Shown piece by piece: positions 24,601-36,312 of a DNA stretch of 64,000 nucleotides. The position numbers and the translations under genes were made by a program. A model generated the notes under the pieces. It saw only the letters and a list, made by a program, of their open reading frames with translations. It made no database searches and was not told where the DNA came from. Source of the stretch: Phaeoceros laevis (lineage: Eukaryota > Anthocerotophyta > Anthocerotopsida > Notothyladales). Location of the stretch: the NCBI GenBank assembly GCA_049999765.1, contig JBNGIQ010009406.1, positions 351,680 to 415,679 of the forward strand, read 5' to 3'. Within the stretch, counting starts at the first letter, position 1. Every line of letters begins with the position of its first letter.

Positions 24601-27600
24601 TTTGGCAGCAGCAGCTTGACTTTGGAGATGCTGAACCCAGCAGGCTCCAAGCTCCCAACGAATGGACGCAGATATACCCTTGTCATTGTCCAGCTTCGCA
24701 AGACTCTCCGATAACACATTCCGCACAACCTCTCCGGCGGCTTGGAGCTCCTCACTGTCAGAGCTAATTCGGCTAGCTGCTGGTGCTGCAACGCTTTTGT
24801 GCAACAGGGTGCGAAGGCTGCAGGACAAACAATCAAGCCCAGACATTCCACGTTCACTAACTCAACACCTTCAAATTCAACTGAACTGATATGCAAATGA
24901 GTAAAACATGTGTAAATTACCTGTTAACGTTTAAAGCATTGGCGCCTCCTTCCGGCTGATCTTCGATGTCAATATCAGTTGGTAGACCACGCACGTCAAT
25001 CTCGGCGATCCCAGCGGCCTCCACAAGTGCCGTGTACCCCCGATGCCGAACAATTACCATACCCAGGGTTTGAGTGTCCTGGACGCCGGATAGGAACCAC
25101 AGACATTGTCAGACATGGCACTCGCATGTACGTTACGGAAATTTGCTCGCGAAAATGATAGACAACCGATTTGGTAGTAACATACGTGAACGGTAGTGCT
25201 CTCATCTGCCGTAATTCCCTTCAGCAGATTCTCCTCCGCCAGAACCTCTTCGGGCACCTTGGTGTGAGCAGTACTGCCGTTGAGCCTTATCTCGATTTTG
25301 TTGCTGGCATCGCCGATATCTCTTGTCACACCGATCTTGAGGCCGACGGTTTCCTTCTCATAAATCACGTCTTGAGTGTCAACACTGGCCACTTCTCCCT
25401 TGCTTCGCTGCTCATCAGCGTACTCAATTGCCACAGTTGCTTCATTCACCGCGACGTCAACAAACATGTTGTGAAGGATAAACGCCTTCTTATCACGAAT
25501 CTGGCGCTCCTCGGGAGTCTTGCAAGCCATAGCGGCAAGGATGGCAAATTCTCTAGCCCAAGGTCTTGCCCTGCTCTTAGGATCCCTGCCCTGGCCGCCT
25601 CCACTCCCTCCCCAATTCTCGTCCTCGGTGGGTAAGGCGGGGAAAGTTGTTGGCGCATCAGCTGCCACTGGAGGTACCAACCAGGTGTTGGACCGAAGAC
25701 CATAAGGCAAATTGCCAAACTGCGTAAGAGACAACAGAGTCAGCCAGATGACACATTAATTGGGACTGAACGCCGATAGCTACCATGGGTTCTGACTGTA
25801 CCTTGTTCCTCTCAGCGAATGCTTTCAACAGCTCGTCATATGCCTGCAAGAAAGGAAGTAGCGAATGCCAGGTCAGATGCCGCGTGGTAGTCAGGTGCAC
25901 TCTCGAGAAACAGTTCGTCGACATGCTACAACCCCATATGACATTGACTGGTTGAAGGACACCACTACTGTCACGTTCAAGCATGCCACAGTGTCGAAAT
26001 GCAAGTCTAGACGGGATAACACTTGGCAGCAGCGTACATTTACAAAAGCCTTGCTCAAACGCCGCAGCAAGCCGACAAGTGAGCGACTCTGAATCAGCTG
26101 CTTGCCGTTGCTATAGAAACCTCTGGCACAGGCTGTGACAGTAACCAATTTCCCGTTGCAAAGTCTCACCTGCAAAGCCAGCCACAAATGGGTCACATTA
26201 TGTTCCCAAACGACCAGAACAGGAGACCAGCTGCCTATTCCCACAATGCTTGCAAGGTGACAGGACACTCACATCAATTGGAAAATAATCACCCTCCGCC
26301 GACAAATTGTCAACCTGCAATTTGGTGGAGCGGCGCAAAACTGCAGTCACAACAGTCACAGCCAAGTTCATCGGTCATGAATCCAATCCCACCCCGAGGG
26401 AAGAAGGGTTATCCATTCAATGGCGACGAGGCAGCGGCACTCACATTGAATAGGAGGGGCCAGGTTGGCAAAGGAGAAGAACTCGTAGAACTGCCCCAGC
26501 TTGGACGGTGGACACATCCCTGTCATATCACCCTTCTCTGTGGCTTCTTTAGCAGCGGCCATGGCAGCAACCGCTTCCGGTTTGCTAATCACACTACTTT
26601 TGGGCTTCTCAACAGTTTTTTCCTGAACGGCCAATTTCTGGTGACCAACATCCTGTACCACCCCAGACTTGGAGAAGCCCTCAACCTCCTGTCTGCCCTC
26701 ATTGGAGGGGCCATCTGCTTCGGTTCCATCGTCTTTGCCGGTTCCATCTGAATCTTCACCGGATGTCACATTCGCCGACGCCTTGATGCCCGTTCCGGAC
26801 CGATCAATCGGCTTGCCAGCGGGGCCAAAAGAGGTGGTGCACGCTACAATGTCCAACAGTCTCCGAATGTGCGTTGTGGCTTCCTCTTCCGTGTAATCCT
26901 CTGGCAAAAACAGAGACAACGCAAGCTCCCTCGGATTAGGTGGACATTCAGCTCCCAGCTGACAATCCAATCCGGCTGACTAGGACCGTGCAGCAGGTGG
27001 GGAAGAAAGGTCTGGTTACCTTCCACCACCGTCAGAAGGCATGGCTTCAGAATGGACACTTCCAGGGAGTCACGCAACCGGGGACCTCGAACCTGCAGCA
27101 CGACAGCAGGCAGCAGCGAAAGCGTCAACGATGTGTCGCCATCGGGAAGAAAATGATTCTGCGCACCGACAACCTAGCGAGGAGGAGGTCCAGAGGAAAA
27201 TGATCACTGCTCGCAGACCTCGTGATGCAACGAGAAGTTGGTGAGGTGACATGTCTCGACGTGCACCGCGAGAAGGCGACGGACATCAAGGATGCGGTCA
27301 GTCGAAATTCCCTGCCGCAACAGGAAAAAAATGCCAACGACATTCAGATCAAGCCAGGACGATGCTCCAACCAACCTAAATTCGCCTTGCTGGACCCTGG
27401 CCTACCACTCATTACCGCAAAAAAAAACAGCGCGAATGCAGCAGCACAATCCGGCGCAAGCTCTCACCTTCAGAATGACAGGATTCTCACTCCCAGGCAG
27501 GTTCACAGCGATGTCCAACACGGTAGGCAGGACTGCATCAATCAAAAACAGATTCAACGTCAGGCAACGCCCCATTCAGCTCGTTGCCACAAGCTCCAGG

Positions 27601-27797
27601 ACCTCAGAAGAACTCCAGGCAGCAGCTGATTTAGTCTCCTCTGCGTCTATCGGATTGAAGACAAAACTCGCTGTTACGAGAGAACTGCTTCATTTTCGGC
27701 ACCGGAAACAGAAGAGACATCACTCACTCTTCTCTTCCTTTTTCTTCTTCTCCCCCTTGGCCTTGTGCGTCTTCGTCTTCCCCGTCCTCGGCGCCAT
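18649..27797 (-). CDS. TSS: TSS/REC-type CLU-domain protein, 22 exons, 2248 aa
   Basis: A large cytosolic protein related to clustered-mitochondria (CLU/FMT) proteins, closest to plant TSS and REDUCED CHLOROPLAST COVERAGE proteins, which influence chloroplast compartment size and growth. Exons (minus strand): 27797-27728, 27532-27468, 27311-27219, 27092-27020, 26900-26445, 26340-26273, 26169-26038, 25843-25802, 25719-25186, 25078-24921, 24817-24325, 24215-24153, 24070-23969, 23868-23548, 23466-23374, 23270-23169, 23072-22968, 22870-22737, 22614-22431, 22336-22092, 21996-21912 and 21777-18649. All phases agree and sum to 6747 nt. The start ([18 protein letters not shown]) matches the family. 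The CLU region is at about residues 334-560 ([30 protein letters not shown]). TPR repeats span about 920-1180 ([36 protein letters not shown]). The last exon encodes a 1042-aa disordered tail with DEGWQEAV and an AVEAK repeat block. Confidence 0.93.
20380..20960 (-). repeat. AVEAK-type coding repeat in the TSS/REC tail
   Basis: In the last exon the protein repeats five-residue [15 protein letters not shown]-like units dozens of times, densest at about 20580-20780, where the DNA repeats GCCTTGGCCTCCACA almost perfectly. Further out the units diverge to KLVE and KPEE forms. On the plus strand the same DNA gives spurious Ser/Thr/Ala or Trp/Pro-rich open frames. Confidence 0.9.
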
Positions 27798-28169
27798 ACC
27801 GAATCTCAAGCCCTCTCCTCAGCCCTGCCCTTTTTTTGCGTGACAGCAGCGTCAGACTGCACACTACTGATTCATCAACATCTGTACCGAACCGTTGCAG
27901 CGATTCAGGCGAGACAAATTGGCGCGTCCCCCGACCGGCTCTGCTTNNNNNNNNNNNNNNNNNNNNNNNNNNNNNNNNNNNNNNNNNNNNNNNNNNNNNN
28001 NNNNNNNNNNNNNNNNNNNNNNNNNNNNNNNNNNNNNNNNNNNNNNACACGGTGGAGCTGGCTGGGAGGAGGGAGGACTAAACAACAAAAGAATGGGAGG
28101 AGAAGGTCCGTCCACCTTAATAGCAGACCGAGTCAGCGACAATGCGCGCAGGCAGAGCTGCTACACGAG
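27798..28169. promoter_or_regulatory. 5' leader and promoter region of the TSS/REC gene, with gap
   Basis: Sequence directly upstream of the TSS/REC start codon, broken by 100 N at 27947-28046. No core element can be named. Confidence 0.4.
27947..28046. other. Assembly gap, 100 N
   Basis: Exactly 100 N in the TSS/REC upstream region. Confidence 0.99.
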
Positions 28170-28758
28170 GACTATGTAGTAGCTTGCGCAAGGGCAGGAG
28201 GGGTGCTGGCCTGGCCTGGCCTTGTTTGCGTGCTCGGATAAGGCCCCGTGTCGGCCACACTTTGCCACTGGAAGGGATGGGAAGGGGAAAGGGAATGGAG
28301 GGAATCCGTGTTTGTGTGTGGTCAGTCAGGCCGGGAGAGGAGGGGGATAAGGAGGAGGAAGAGTCCCCTTCCTTGGCCAGGCCTAACCCTAATGAGATAT
28401 GCTACAGCGGTACGTAGGCCAGGGGGACCGGGAGGCTCGGGAGCGTATCGCGGCGGCATGGATGGTGGCATGAAGGAAGAAATGGCTGGGATACGGTAGC
28501 ATGGGATAGTGAGGCGTGTGGCCAGGCCGAGCCTGCCCAAACAAAGTTACACAGCAGGCAGGCCCGGGTTGCCCGCTCTGTGCGTCAGGCTGCAATCCTG
28601 CGAATGTGGTCCAATCACGGCCGATTGCTGCGGCCGGTCCAATCACGTCCACTCGCTGCGGCCGTGTCACCTCGCTGCCTGTCCCGTCCTGCCGGGGGCA
28701 CGGTAAATTCTGTTCTAGGCCAGTTGTAATCCGGTGGGCTCGTGATTATGTGCTAAAT
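28170..28758 (+). repeat. Left arm of a diverged inverted duplication
   Basis: A GC-rich segment whose reverse-complement relative lies at 30832-31300. Shared blocks in the same order include GATAAGGCC with GTGTCGGCCACACT, CACTGGAAGG, TGTGGTCAGTCAG, CCTAATGAGATATGCTAC, GCAATCCTGCG, CACTCGCTGC, CTGCCTGTCCCGTCC, GGCCAGTTGTAAT and GTGCTAAAT. Similarity is high in blocks and broken by short insertions. It may carry upstream elements of the TSS/REC gene. Confidence 0.75.
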
Positions 28759-30831
28759 ACCCACCGGGTTGACCGGGGTGCCCCTTTTGCTAGGATCCAA
28801 GTCGCGCTTCTTACTGTTGTGTGTGAGGAGAGGGTACTTTCGGATAATCCAGTGGCAGCAGGATATTTGCTGGTCGGTTTTATTCCGTCACCCGTCGGTC
28901 GGCCCACACTACCTTGTCATTTCTTTTGTTTGCTTTGGGTGGCGTTTCCACAGGTGAACTTTGTTTTCCTGACCAACCTGCAGTATCTACATCCCACTAT
29001 GAGGCACTCCTCCAAAGATGTGTTGTCTTCTCAAGTAGCTTACTTTGTTTTTGTCTATTTGTTTAGCCATGTCATGCCATAGGCCTAGGTGCCAAGCCAG
29101 CAAAAATGGCAAATTTAAGGTACTTGCAGTGGAATAAAGTGGTCATGATACCTGCATGTTTGTCTCTCCATAGATGTTTACGTAGTGCCATAGATGTTTA
29201 CCTGGTGCCATAGATGTTTTCATAGTGCCTACTTTGCCAAGTAGTTGTGGATTCTTGTACCATACACCACCACCATGCAACACCACATAAAGTTCAAGGG
29301 TGTACTTATGAGCGTAGAAGTATGGTGTGTACTTGGAGGCTTCCAAGTGTACTATGGGTGTAGAGAAGTGCACACTTAGAGTCTTCCCAAGTATGCAAAA
29401 AAAGTCTCAAACTATATAACTACCTAGCATAGCACTCATGGTGTCAATATCCTAAAAGGCTAAGATGCGAAAAGTACATGACTTTCTAGGGGTTTTCAAG
29501 GGTGGACCTTTAAGGGTCAAAACCATCTATTTTTCTCATTCATTCATGTGGAGGACATATCGACACATCATGCATATATTTCTTTTTGTTGAAAAATAAT
29601 TCTATGGGAGAAGTGCTAAAAGTTGAGAAGAATAGGTGAAAGTTATTGTAATTCGTAACCAAAATAAGAAAAGATACTAAGGATACAACCTCTAGAGGAA
29701 TGGGAAAGGAAAGGTGCACATAGTTATCCTCTAACAGAAGACTTGGAAGAAGAAGAAGAAACTTTACTGCGTGCCTCATGGAAGATAGGCAAGTATACAC
29801 AAATAGATACACGCAATGCCGAAAATTTTGGTTGCACAGGTCTTAGAAGACTTGGAGAGCACTCTATTCAACATTTTGACCTTAAGGTATTTGAAAACGT
29901 ATTGACAATGGTACATACTTTTAAGTTTTAACAAATATAGAGGCCCTCAAAAATTGTTATAAGAACCCCAGGTATGACTCACGCACATATCTCTACGGGA
30001 GCTTCCGTGCCTGGTTGCTAGCTCAAATGCAACATGAGGTGAAGGAGCGTGCAAGTTTCAATATGTGATAGAGCCCCACCATCAACGACGGATGGTCGCC
30101 CTCAACTTGCCGTGAATGAACGAGATCAAACCACTTGGTGGTCGATGCTTTGCTTGCTCGCTCGCTCGCGTGCTGGCTTGCCTACCGTTGGCTCATCACG
30201 CGAGAGGCTAGAGAGTCAACCAAGGACGAAGGCCCACATGACGGCATGCACGCATGGCATGGCATGGCATGGGGTTGCTCTCGTGGCCCGGTCACAGCCG
30301 CGACTTTCTTATCCGCCCAAACTGATCCGCCGAAAAAACCACATCCGCCTGGTTCCGTTCCTGGTGCCGGTAACCGGCACTGTATCCGCCGCAATCTGCT
30401 CGATGTGTGCGTTGCACTTTCCCTTTCACCCCTGCCGGGCCCCACCACCGGTCCCCCAGCCAGACCTCAAAGTCTCTTTTTTCTGCCCGATCATCATCGT
30501 TTGCCAGGCCGTCGCTCCACCAGCCCTCCACCTCCTCCTCCTTATCAGCAAGTGACCTGAGACTCCCGGTCTATTCCCGGTACTTTAGTTTTACCCTTTA
30601 TCACTGGGTTTGCAACTTCGCTTGATGACTACTGGTTCACTGCGTCTTCTCCCACCAGTGTAGTGTAGCGCCGACCGACTCGTGACGGAACAAAACCGAC
30701 CGGCGCTTGCTAGCCGTCCGAAAGTACACACACCCCCCAACTCTCTCTCTCAACACACAAGCATGCAATCACACACAACAGTAAAGCAAGCAACAGAATC
30801 GGCTCTAGGATTCTACTATTCTAGCAAAACG
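28759..30831. other. Spacer between the inverted arms, no gene recognised
   Basis: AT-rich to mixed sequence without a recognised protein. It includes a three-copy 20-bp repeat at 29169-29229 and a CATGGCATGG run near 30250. No transposon ends were recognised at its borders. Confidence 0.4.
29169..29229. repeat. 20-bp tandem repeat, three copies
   Basis: The unit CATAGATGTTTACGTAGTGC repeats at 20-base spacing three times with a few changes. Confidence 0.85.
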
Positions 30832-31300
30832 ATTTAGCCCACAATCAGTCAGGATTCCGGTGAATTACAACTGGCCCAGAACGACTTCACATACCTCGAT
30901 TTACCAAAGGAAGCAGCTCGATTGCCCCCGCCGGGACGGGACAGGCAGTAGCAAAGATGTGGCTCCGGCTGCAGCGAGTGGACGTTATTGGACCACACCA
31001 GCCGCAGCGATTGGCTCTCATTGGACCACACACGCAGGATTGCCCTAGACCCTTCTCGCGGCCTGTTCTGTTCTGTTCAGTATTTTGCTGAACTGCCTTC
31101 CTGCCAAGCTCTGATGTACGTACCATGCACAGTAGCATATCTCATTAGGGTTTGTGCCTTATCTCCCCTGTCTGACTGACCACACGGAGTCATTCCGTTC
31201 CGCTTCCTTCCAGTGGCGAGTGTGGCCAACACGAGGCCTTATCCGAGCATCCCTTCTTCCTCCTGTCTTCTCTGCCCTTGCGCTACACGGGCACGGGACG
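30832..31300 (-). repeat. Right arm of the inverted duplication
   Basis: Reverse-complement relative of 28170-28758, ending where ATTTAGCCCAC mirrors GTGCTAAAT of the left arm. No copy of TSS/REC exon 1 is seen beyond its outer edge. Confidence 0.75.
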
Positions 31301-32259
31301 GAGAAGGTAGGACAAAAGAAGCCCCCATCTTTTTTTGGCATCCTCCCTCTAGTAAGATCGGGGTGCCGGAAGGGCAGCCCAAGATTGGCGTCATCATTGG
31401 CCACTTGTACTTACCAGGCACCCTACTGCCAATGGGAAGCCTACAAGTGGAGGAGCTAGGTAAACCGGGGAGTCTCCTTCCACGGCCTCGTGGAGCGTGG
31501 CATTTGGGGAAGAAGGGGCCAATTAGGGATGGAAGTCTCAGGGATGACGCATGGCAGTAGCTGCAAGTACGTCAAGAGAAGAGGCAGAGAGGGCACGGAA
31601 ATCGGTGCAAATCCCAGTCCGGGGATGGGTGGGTGGGGAGGAGGGGGGCAAACCAAGCAAGAGTAGCTAGCAAAGCTGGCCTCATAAATGGTCATAAATA
31701 TCAGCAACGGGATCTCAGGGTGTCGGATAACCTCCCTCCTTCCATCCCTCCATCCCTGCCTCCGTCCACTTGGGTACAGCCCAGTGCTACTCCACACGCA
31801 TGTCATCCACGCGCGCAATGCGTCCCTACACTGAGAATGAGCAAGACAAAAAGCAAGGCAAAAGAAACATCAACATAGACTTCCAACATAGAACATGGAA
31901 CTGTCACCGGAGAAAAGATTGGAAAAGAAGGGAAGACGAAGAAGCGACGAGGCAATGGCATCTACACTGCCCATGCACTGCCCATGGCGTTGGTGCCTGT
32001 CGATTCCCACTGATCGAGCGACCAGCCAGAGCGCCTTATCCTCTTGTTCGTGTGCACAACGTTCCATGAGACACGGCCCACTGTTCGTGGCACAGCACTC
32101 AATTCTGGTCCACATGGCACACAGGTATGGTCCACCTGGCAAGCAGGCTAGCATGGCAGGCAGAAAAGCAGAGCAGGCCACAGTCTCTGCCAGACTGACT
32201 CCTGCCAGAGGAGTGCGATGTGGCACAGAAAGGGGAAAAGGTTCACAGTCGGCAGGGCC
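31301..32259. other. Intergenic, nothing recognised
   Basis: Only short overlapping frames occur. It lies 3' of the lumen-protein gene and should hold its 3' untranslated region. Confidence 0.4.
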
Positions 32260-33916
32260 CTACGCAGCGCCGATTCCCAGGCAGTCGCGGACGCCCCCCT
32301 CAAAATCGTCCAGGGCGACCTCGGCCTCGCGCAGAGCTTTCACGAGGGTGTCCCTGCCACACACAGGGGTGAGGGACAGCCCTACGTTAGGAGTCACGGA
32401 AACACCGCGTGGAGGGGGGAGCGGTAATGAAGCGTACCTGTCGAGGGCCTCCCCTGCTGCTCCATCGGCCAGCACTGCGTCCAGCGCGTTCAACGATCTG
32501 CTTTTCAAACAAATCAACAGCCAGCAGATCAACAGACCCGGGCATGAGTGAGTGTATCATCAACCGAATGCAGACGCGAGTAAATGCGTGAACTGGTGTC
32601 CACGTACTACTGTTAGATAGGTTTTCAATGTATGGAGGATTGAACGAACCACCGAATGAACTGAATGAAGCAGCATGATGATGATAATGATGCCACAGCA
32701 CACCACACCGTACCGTGTGGAGGAAGAGTAGCAGGCCGTCATGAGCTCACCTGATGAGCTCGTCCAGAGATGCATCTGCCTTGAGCTTCACCGGGTCCGC
32801 TTTATCCAGCAAGGACGCCGCGTTCTTCAGGATGAGCCGGAATGTGCACACCTGGCCATCACTTACCACCAACCAACCAAGGCAGAGAAGAAAAGAATCA
32901 GAGGGGGCCTCGACGTTGCCTTGTCTGGCTGGCTGTATGCAAAACGAGAGGGGACGGTCCGGGACTGTGATGAGCACCTGGATACCTGAACGGCTTTGCA
33001 GGTCGACAAAGGAGCCAGCAGCGGGGGGCATGCAATCACGGGATGCCCTCTTCACAAGGTCTCCTGCCTCCCGGTACACGCCTGTCGTGATGCCATCCGC
33101 CTCTGACATAGGTGGCAAAACAGTTTGAAAAAATCAGTTTCACTTGCCGGACCCTGTTCAGGAAGGGCAGCCAAGTGTAGTGCATTACAGTCCTTCCCTT
33201 CCCTCCATTTTGCTACAGTCCACACTGTAGCAAAACCTTGGCTCATTTTGTTCCAAGAAAGGGACGTACTCAGAAGAAACACGGCGCTCTGCAGCTGGTC
33301 CTTGGATGACAGAATCGGAGCCAGCAGAAACTGCGATGTCTTCTTCTTCTGCTCCCTCAGCCACTCTCTCGGTCCTGCTGCCAGTTATACCACACAACAC
33401 AATCAAAACCCCTGCGTGCCTCTTTCCTATTTTCTGTTCGTGCCTGCTTCAATTCCTGCCTTCTTGCTTCGCTCGTCTCACCCGAGACAGCAAACAGCAA
33501 AAGCACAACATTTGCACACCAACGCAAATCATGTCAGGCAACAAGAAGCAGTGTAGCTGCCGTTTGTGAGACACACACAAGGTCACCGGAAAAATAGATG
33601 CACGGAATATGACCTTACAGATTCCAAGGGAAAACGCAGGAGCTTCATCCTGCACGGCTACGCTTGCTAGCAAAACCGCCGCTGCAGATGCCACCAGCAT
33701 TCCCCGCCGGGAGCGGCTCGGCCTCTCCTCCCAGTCGTGACCGTCCTCTGCTCTGGCTGCGGCAATTCCCAACCGCCTGTATTTCGACCCGTGATGCTTC
33801 ACATATGGAGCGACCGGAATGAGACAGGGCCCGCTCAAGCCCTGCAGCATTGGGGAAACGCAGCATCCCTTCCCCGTCGGCCCGGCATATACGGCTGTGG
33901 TGTACGTCATCGCCAT
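32260..33916 (-). CDS. Chloroplast thylakoid-lumen protein (about 16 kDa class, possibly TL16/MPH2-like)
   Basis: Six exons: 33916-33619, 33377-33270, 33102-32978, 32851-32751, 32497-32438 and 32353-32260, giving 786 nt and 261 aa with every phase consistent. The N terminus is a two-part targeting signal: a chloroplast transit region, then a twin-arginine motif and hydrophobic stretch (SRRGMLVASAAAVLLASVA) ending near a PAFS site, as for Tat-imported lumen proteins. The mature part begins GPREWLREQKKKTSQFLLAP. It has a conserved middle (VCTFRLILKNAASLL, DPVKLKADASLDELI) and ends in FEGGVRDCLGI, resembling a helical plant lumen family linked from memory to photosystem II maintenance (TL16/MPH2). 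The exact family name is uncertain; lumen targeting and chloroplast role are better supported. It shares a 75-bp promoter interval with the plus-strand oxygenase gene. Confidence 0.8.
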
Positions 33917-33991
33917 AGCCTCGATCCGCCTAGCTCCACAACGCTTCAGGACCCTTAAGTTACAAAAGCCCTAAACCCCTGGCTGCGAATC
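33917..33991. promoter_or_regulatory. Very short bidirectional start region
   Basis: Only 75 bp separate the ATG of the lumen-protein gene (minus) from the ATG of the oxygenase gene (plus). Unless the 5' leaders overlap or start inside the partner gene, both transcripts must begin here. Confidence 0.6.
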
Positions 33992-35523
33992 ATGGCCACA
34001 GAGCGGGCCGTTGTGCTCGATTTTGCTTCTCTCGTGGCTGCAGCATCTGCAGTTCAGAAGTCCTGCAGGCATGATGGCACTGATTCGGCTGATATTCTTC
34101 CCGGTGCAGAGGAGGTCCAATATGGAGGGGAGGTAGTGAGCAGGTTGATGGCTGCCTTGGGGCCTGATGGCCCTGGCCTGGTCGCTGTGTCAGGAGTGCC
34201 TCAGTGCGAGAGCTTACGAAAGGAGCTTCTCCCCATGGCTCGCGCGCTGGCTCTCATGCCAAGGCCAGATCAAATTGCTCTGCTCAAGGTGCTGTTCTGG
34301 TGCACCCTTCTTTGTTACGTGGGATGCTGTTTGAGACTGAGAACACCACTTTAAGAAAGAAGAGAAACTTTGCTGCTCCGTTCTTATTATGCATACCGTG
34401 ATTTTCAGCCATCTGATCTGCAACTGCTCAGGATAACGGTCTAGGAACTGATGTTCCTCTGAAGACTCCAAACAGGGCAGTATCATCCTTTGCGGCCCAG
34501 CTACAATTCGATGCTCCCCAACTGTCAGACCTTTGGGATGTGGACCCTGGCTCCCCTGACGGTGCATCAGTTCACAGGTCACTAGAGAACGATGGCAGCA
34601 ATGACAAGCAGATTGGCAGCATTTTCCGGCAACTGGGCTTGTGTATGGTGAAGCTGGGCCTGCTCGTGGCTTCTTTATGTGACCTTGTTGTACACGGTGC
34701 TGGACTGGAGACAGCTATTCTGTCTGCTGGAACTGCCAAAGGACGGCTCATCCACTATCACGCTGCGGCAGAACAACGTATTCTCGCAAGCCTTCACAAT
34801 CCAAAGCAGCAGGTCAACGTTGGCAAACGAACCTCGAAGGTATCACCGGGTAGAACCAGGAGCCATGCGCAGGATGGAAGGCAGGAGATGTTGACACCAG
34901 CACAGCAGGAGTGGCAGGACTGGCATTTCGACTATGGGGTGTTCACTATCCTCACAGCTCCCTTATTTTGCAAGTTGGCTACCGTCGATGTGGGGAGCTG
35001 TGACATTCTGAAGAACGACCCGTCAGACCTTTACAACAAGTCGTATCGTCTGGCTGAAACCTGTCCTTCTCCTTGTGGGCATTCACTCTTACGAATCCTA
35101 CATGCTCCCAGCGGCAGTTTGAAGTTCATGGATATTCCTCCGGATTGTCTTGTCATCCAAGTCGGGGAAGCAGCTCAGATTTTATCAGGGGGAATGCTGC
35201 GTGCAACTGCACATTGCGTTTGCCGGCCTCCCGGAGGGGAAGTTGATATAAGCAGAGAGACGTTAGCTGTGTTCCTACAGCCTCCTTGGGACAAAGCCCT
35301 CGTGCCTCCCTCGGGTTTTGACAAAACCGCTGTCCTACAAGCCAATGCAGAGATTGCCTCATGCAACAGCAGCCCTGCTGCTCCCGACCTCGCATCCCTG
35401 GACAGGGTCATTCCTCCACTATGTTCTCGCTGGACCGAAGGTTGCAGTTTCGCAGAGTTTTCCCGAAATACAACAAGACAATATTATGGTGCAGCTGGTC
35501 GGCAACATAGCCCTTCCTCCTGA
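33992..35523 (+). CDS. 2-oxoglutarate/Fe(II)-dependent oxygenase family protein
   Basis: Two exons, 33992-34288 and 34432-35523, joined in phase 0, give 462 aa. The C-terminal half has the metal-binding pattern of this superfamily: HFD in WQDWHFDYGVFTILTAP for the His-x-Asp pair, a distal His in GGMLRATAHCVCRPP, and a following Arg (SRETLAVFLQPPW) in the place of the co-substrate contact. VIQVGEAAQILSGG matches the usual jelly-roll segment. The ending FAEFSRNTTRQYYGAAG matches an uncharacterised plant branch of the superfamily related to isopenicillin-N-synthase-like proteins. The substrate is unknown. The start is the first ATG and lies 76 bases from that of the divergent lumen-protein gene. 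Confidence 0.85.
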
Positions 35524-36312
35524 CTACAGAGCAGTAGAAAAGCAACAACCTTCCAAGAAGAACTCGCTGCAAACCTTGGCTCGGAACTTGTTACGGTCAT
35601 ACTTACCTCCCGATACCTGTGCAGAAGACCTTTCGGTGCATGTATGTGGCACTTGGCAAAGCGCAGTCCCATTTCGAAATTCCATCTTGGCTAATCTCTG
35701 CTGCTTTGGTTCTGAAGCTCACAGGAAAAGGATATTGAAGCCAGCTGAAGGACATGGACGAAGGCTACCGAGAAATTAGGTGCACAACCTAAGTATGGAC
35801 TTGGACTTTTTAGGGTTCCGAGTGAAATTTTTTTGGTGAGCTGTCCTCGTGACGACCTTCGTCCTCACGCTTCCTTCTGCAGAGGAGCTTCGTCTTCAAG
35901 TCTTGCTTTAGCTTTGCTGCGATCTTCATCGTCCTTCGTGGATCTTGCGCGCAGCGTTCGCGACCAGATTGCTGGATGCCACTTGCGATCGGTGCGCGCC
36001 AATGGTTGTCGGTGGCGACTCAGCGTGGTCCTTCTTTTGGCCCAATTTAGGTTGGCAGAGCTGTAGCCTTCATCCTTAGACAATCGGGAAGGGAACTGTT
36101 GCTGGCTGGTGCTGATCTTTGTCAGGGGTCGAACTGTGGGACGGCCGGGTTTGGATCCGCACCATGCGCCTTGGCATTCAAGGGACGTCTCCTGGCTTGG
36201 ATCTTGTGTCAGACCTAGTAGCAGCAGGTAGGGTTACATCCTCGCTTTGATTTTGTAGAGGAGGTCGGAAGGCAAAGCGAGAGGAGAGGGAAGGGTGGGA
36301 AGTATCGCAGAT
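35524..36312. other. Intergenic, 3' region of oxygenase gene and VPS37 leader
   Basis: Short frames only. The distal part should contain the VPS37 promoter and 5' leader; a CTTCGTCCTCACGCTTCC stretch is notable but unassigned. Confidence 0.4.

Noticed and set aside
27947-28046. Open frames running through the 100-N gap
   Set aside because: Unknown bases cannot support a reading frame.
34540-34542. Start of the oxygenase gene at 34540
   Set aside because: That codon is GTG inside exon 2; the true start is in the upstream exon at 33992.
36295-36297. GTG at 36295 as VPS37 start
   Set aside because: Nuclear plant genes start at ATG; the first ATG, 36313, fits homologs.
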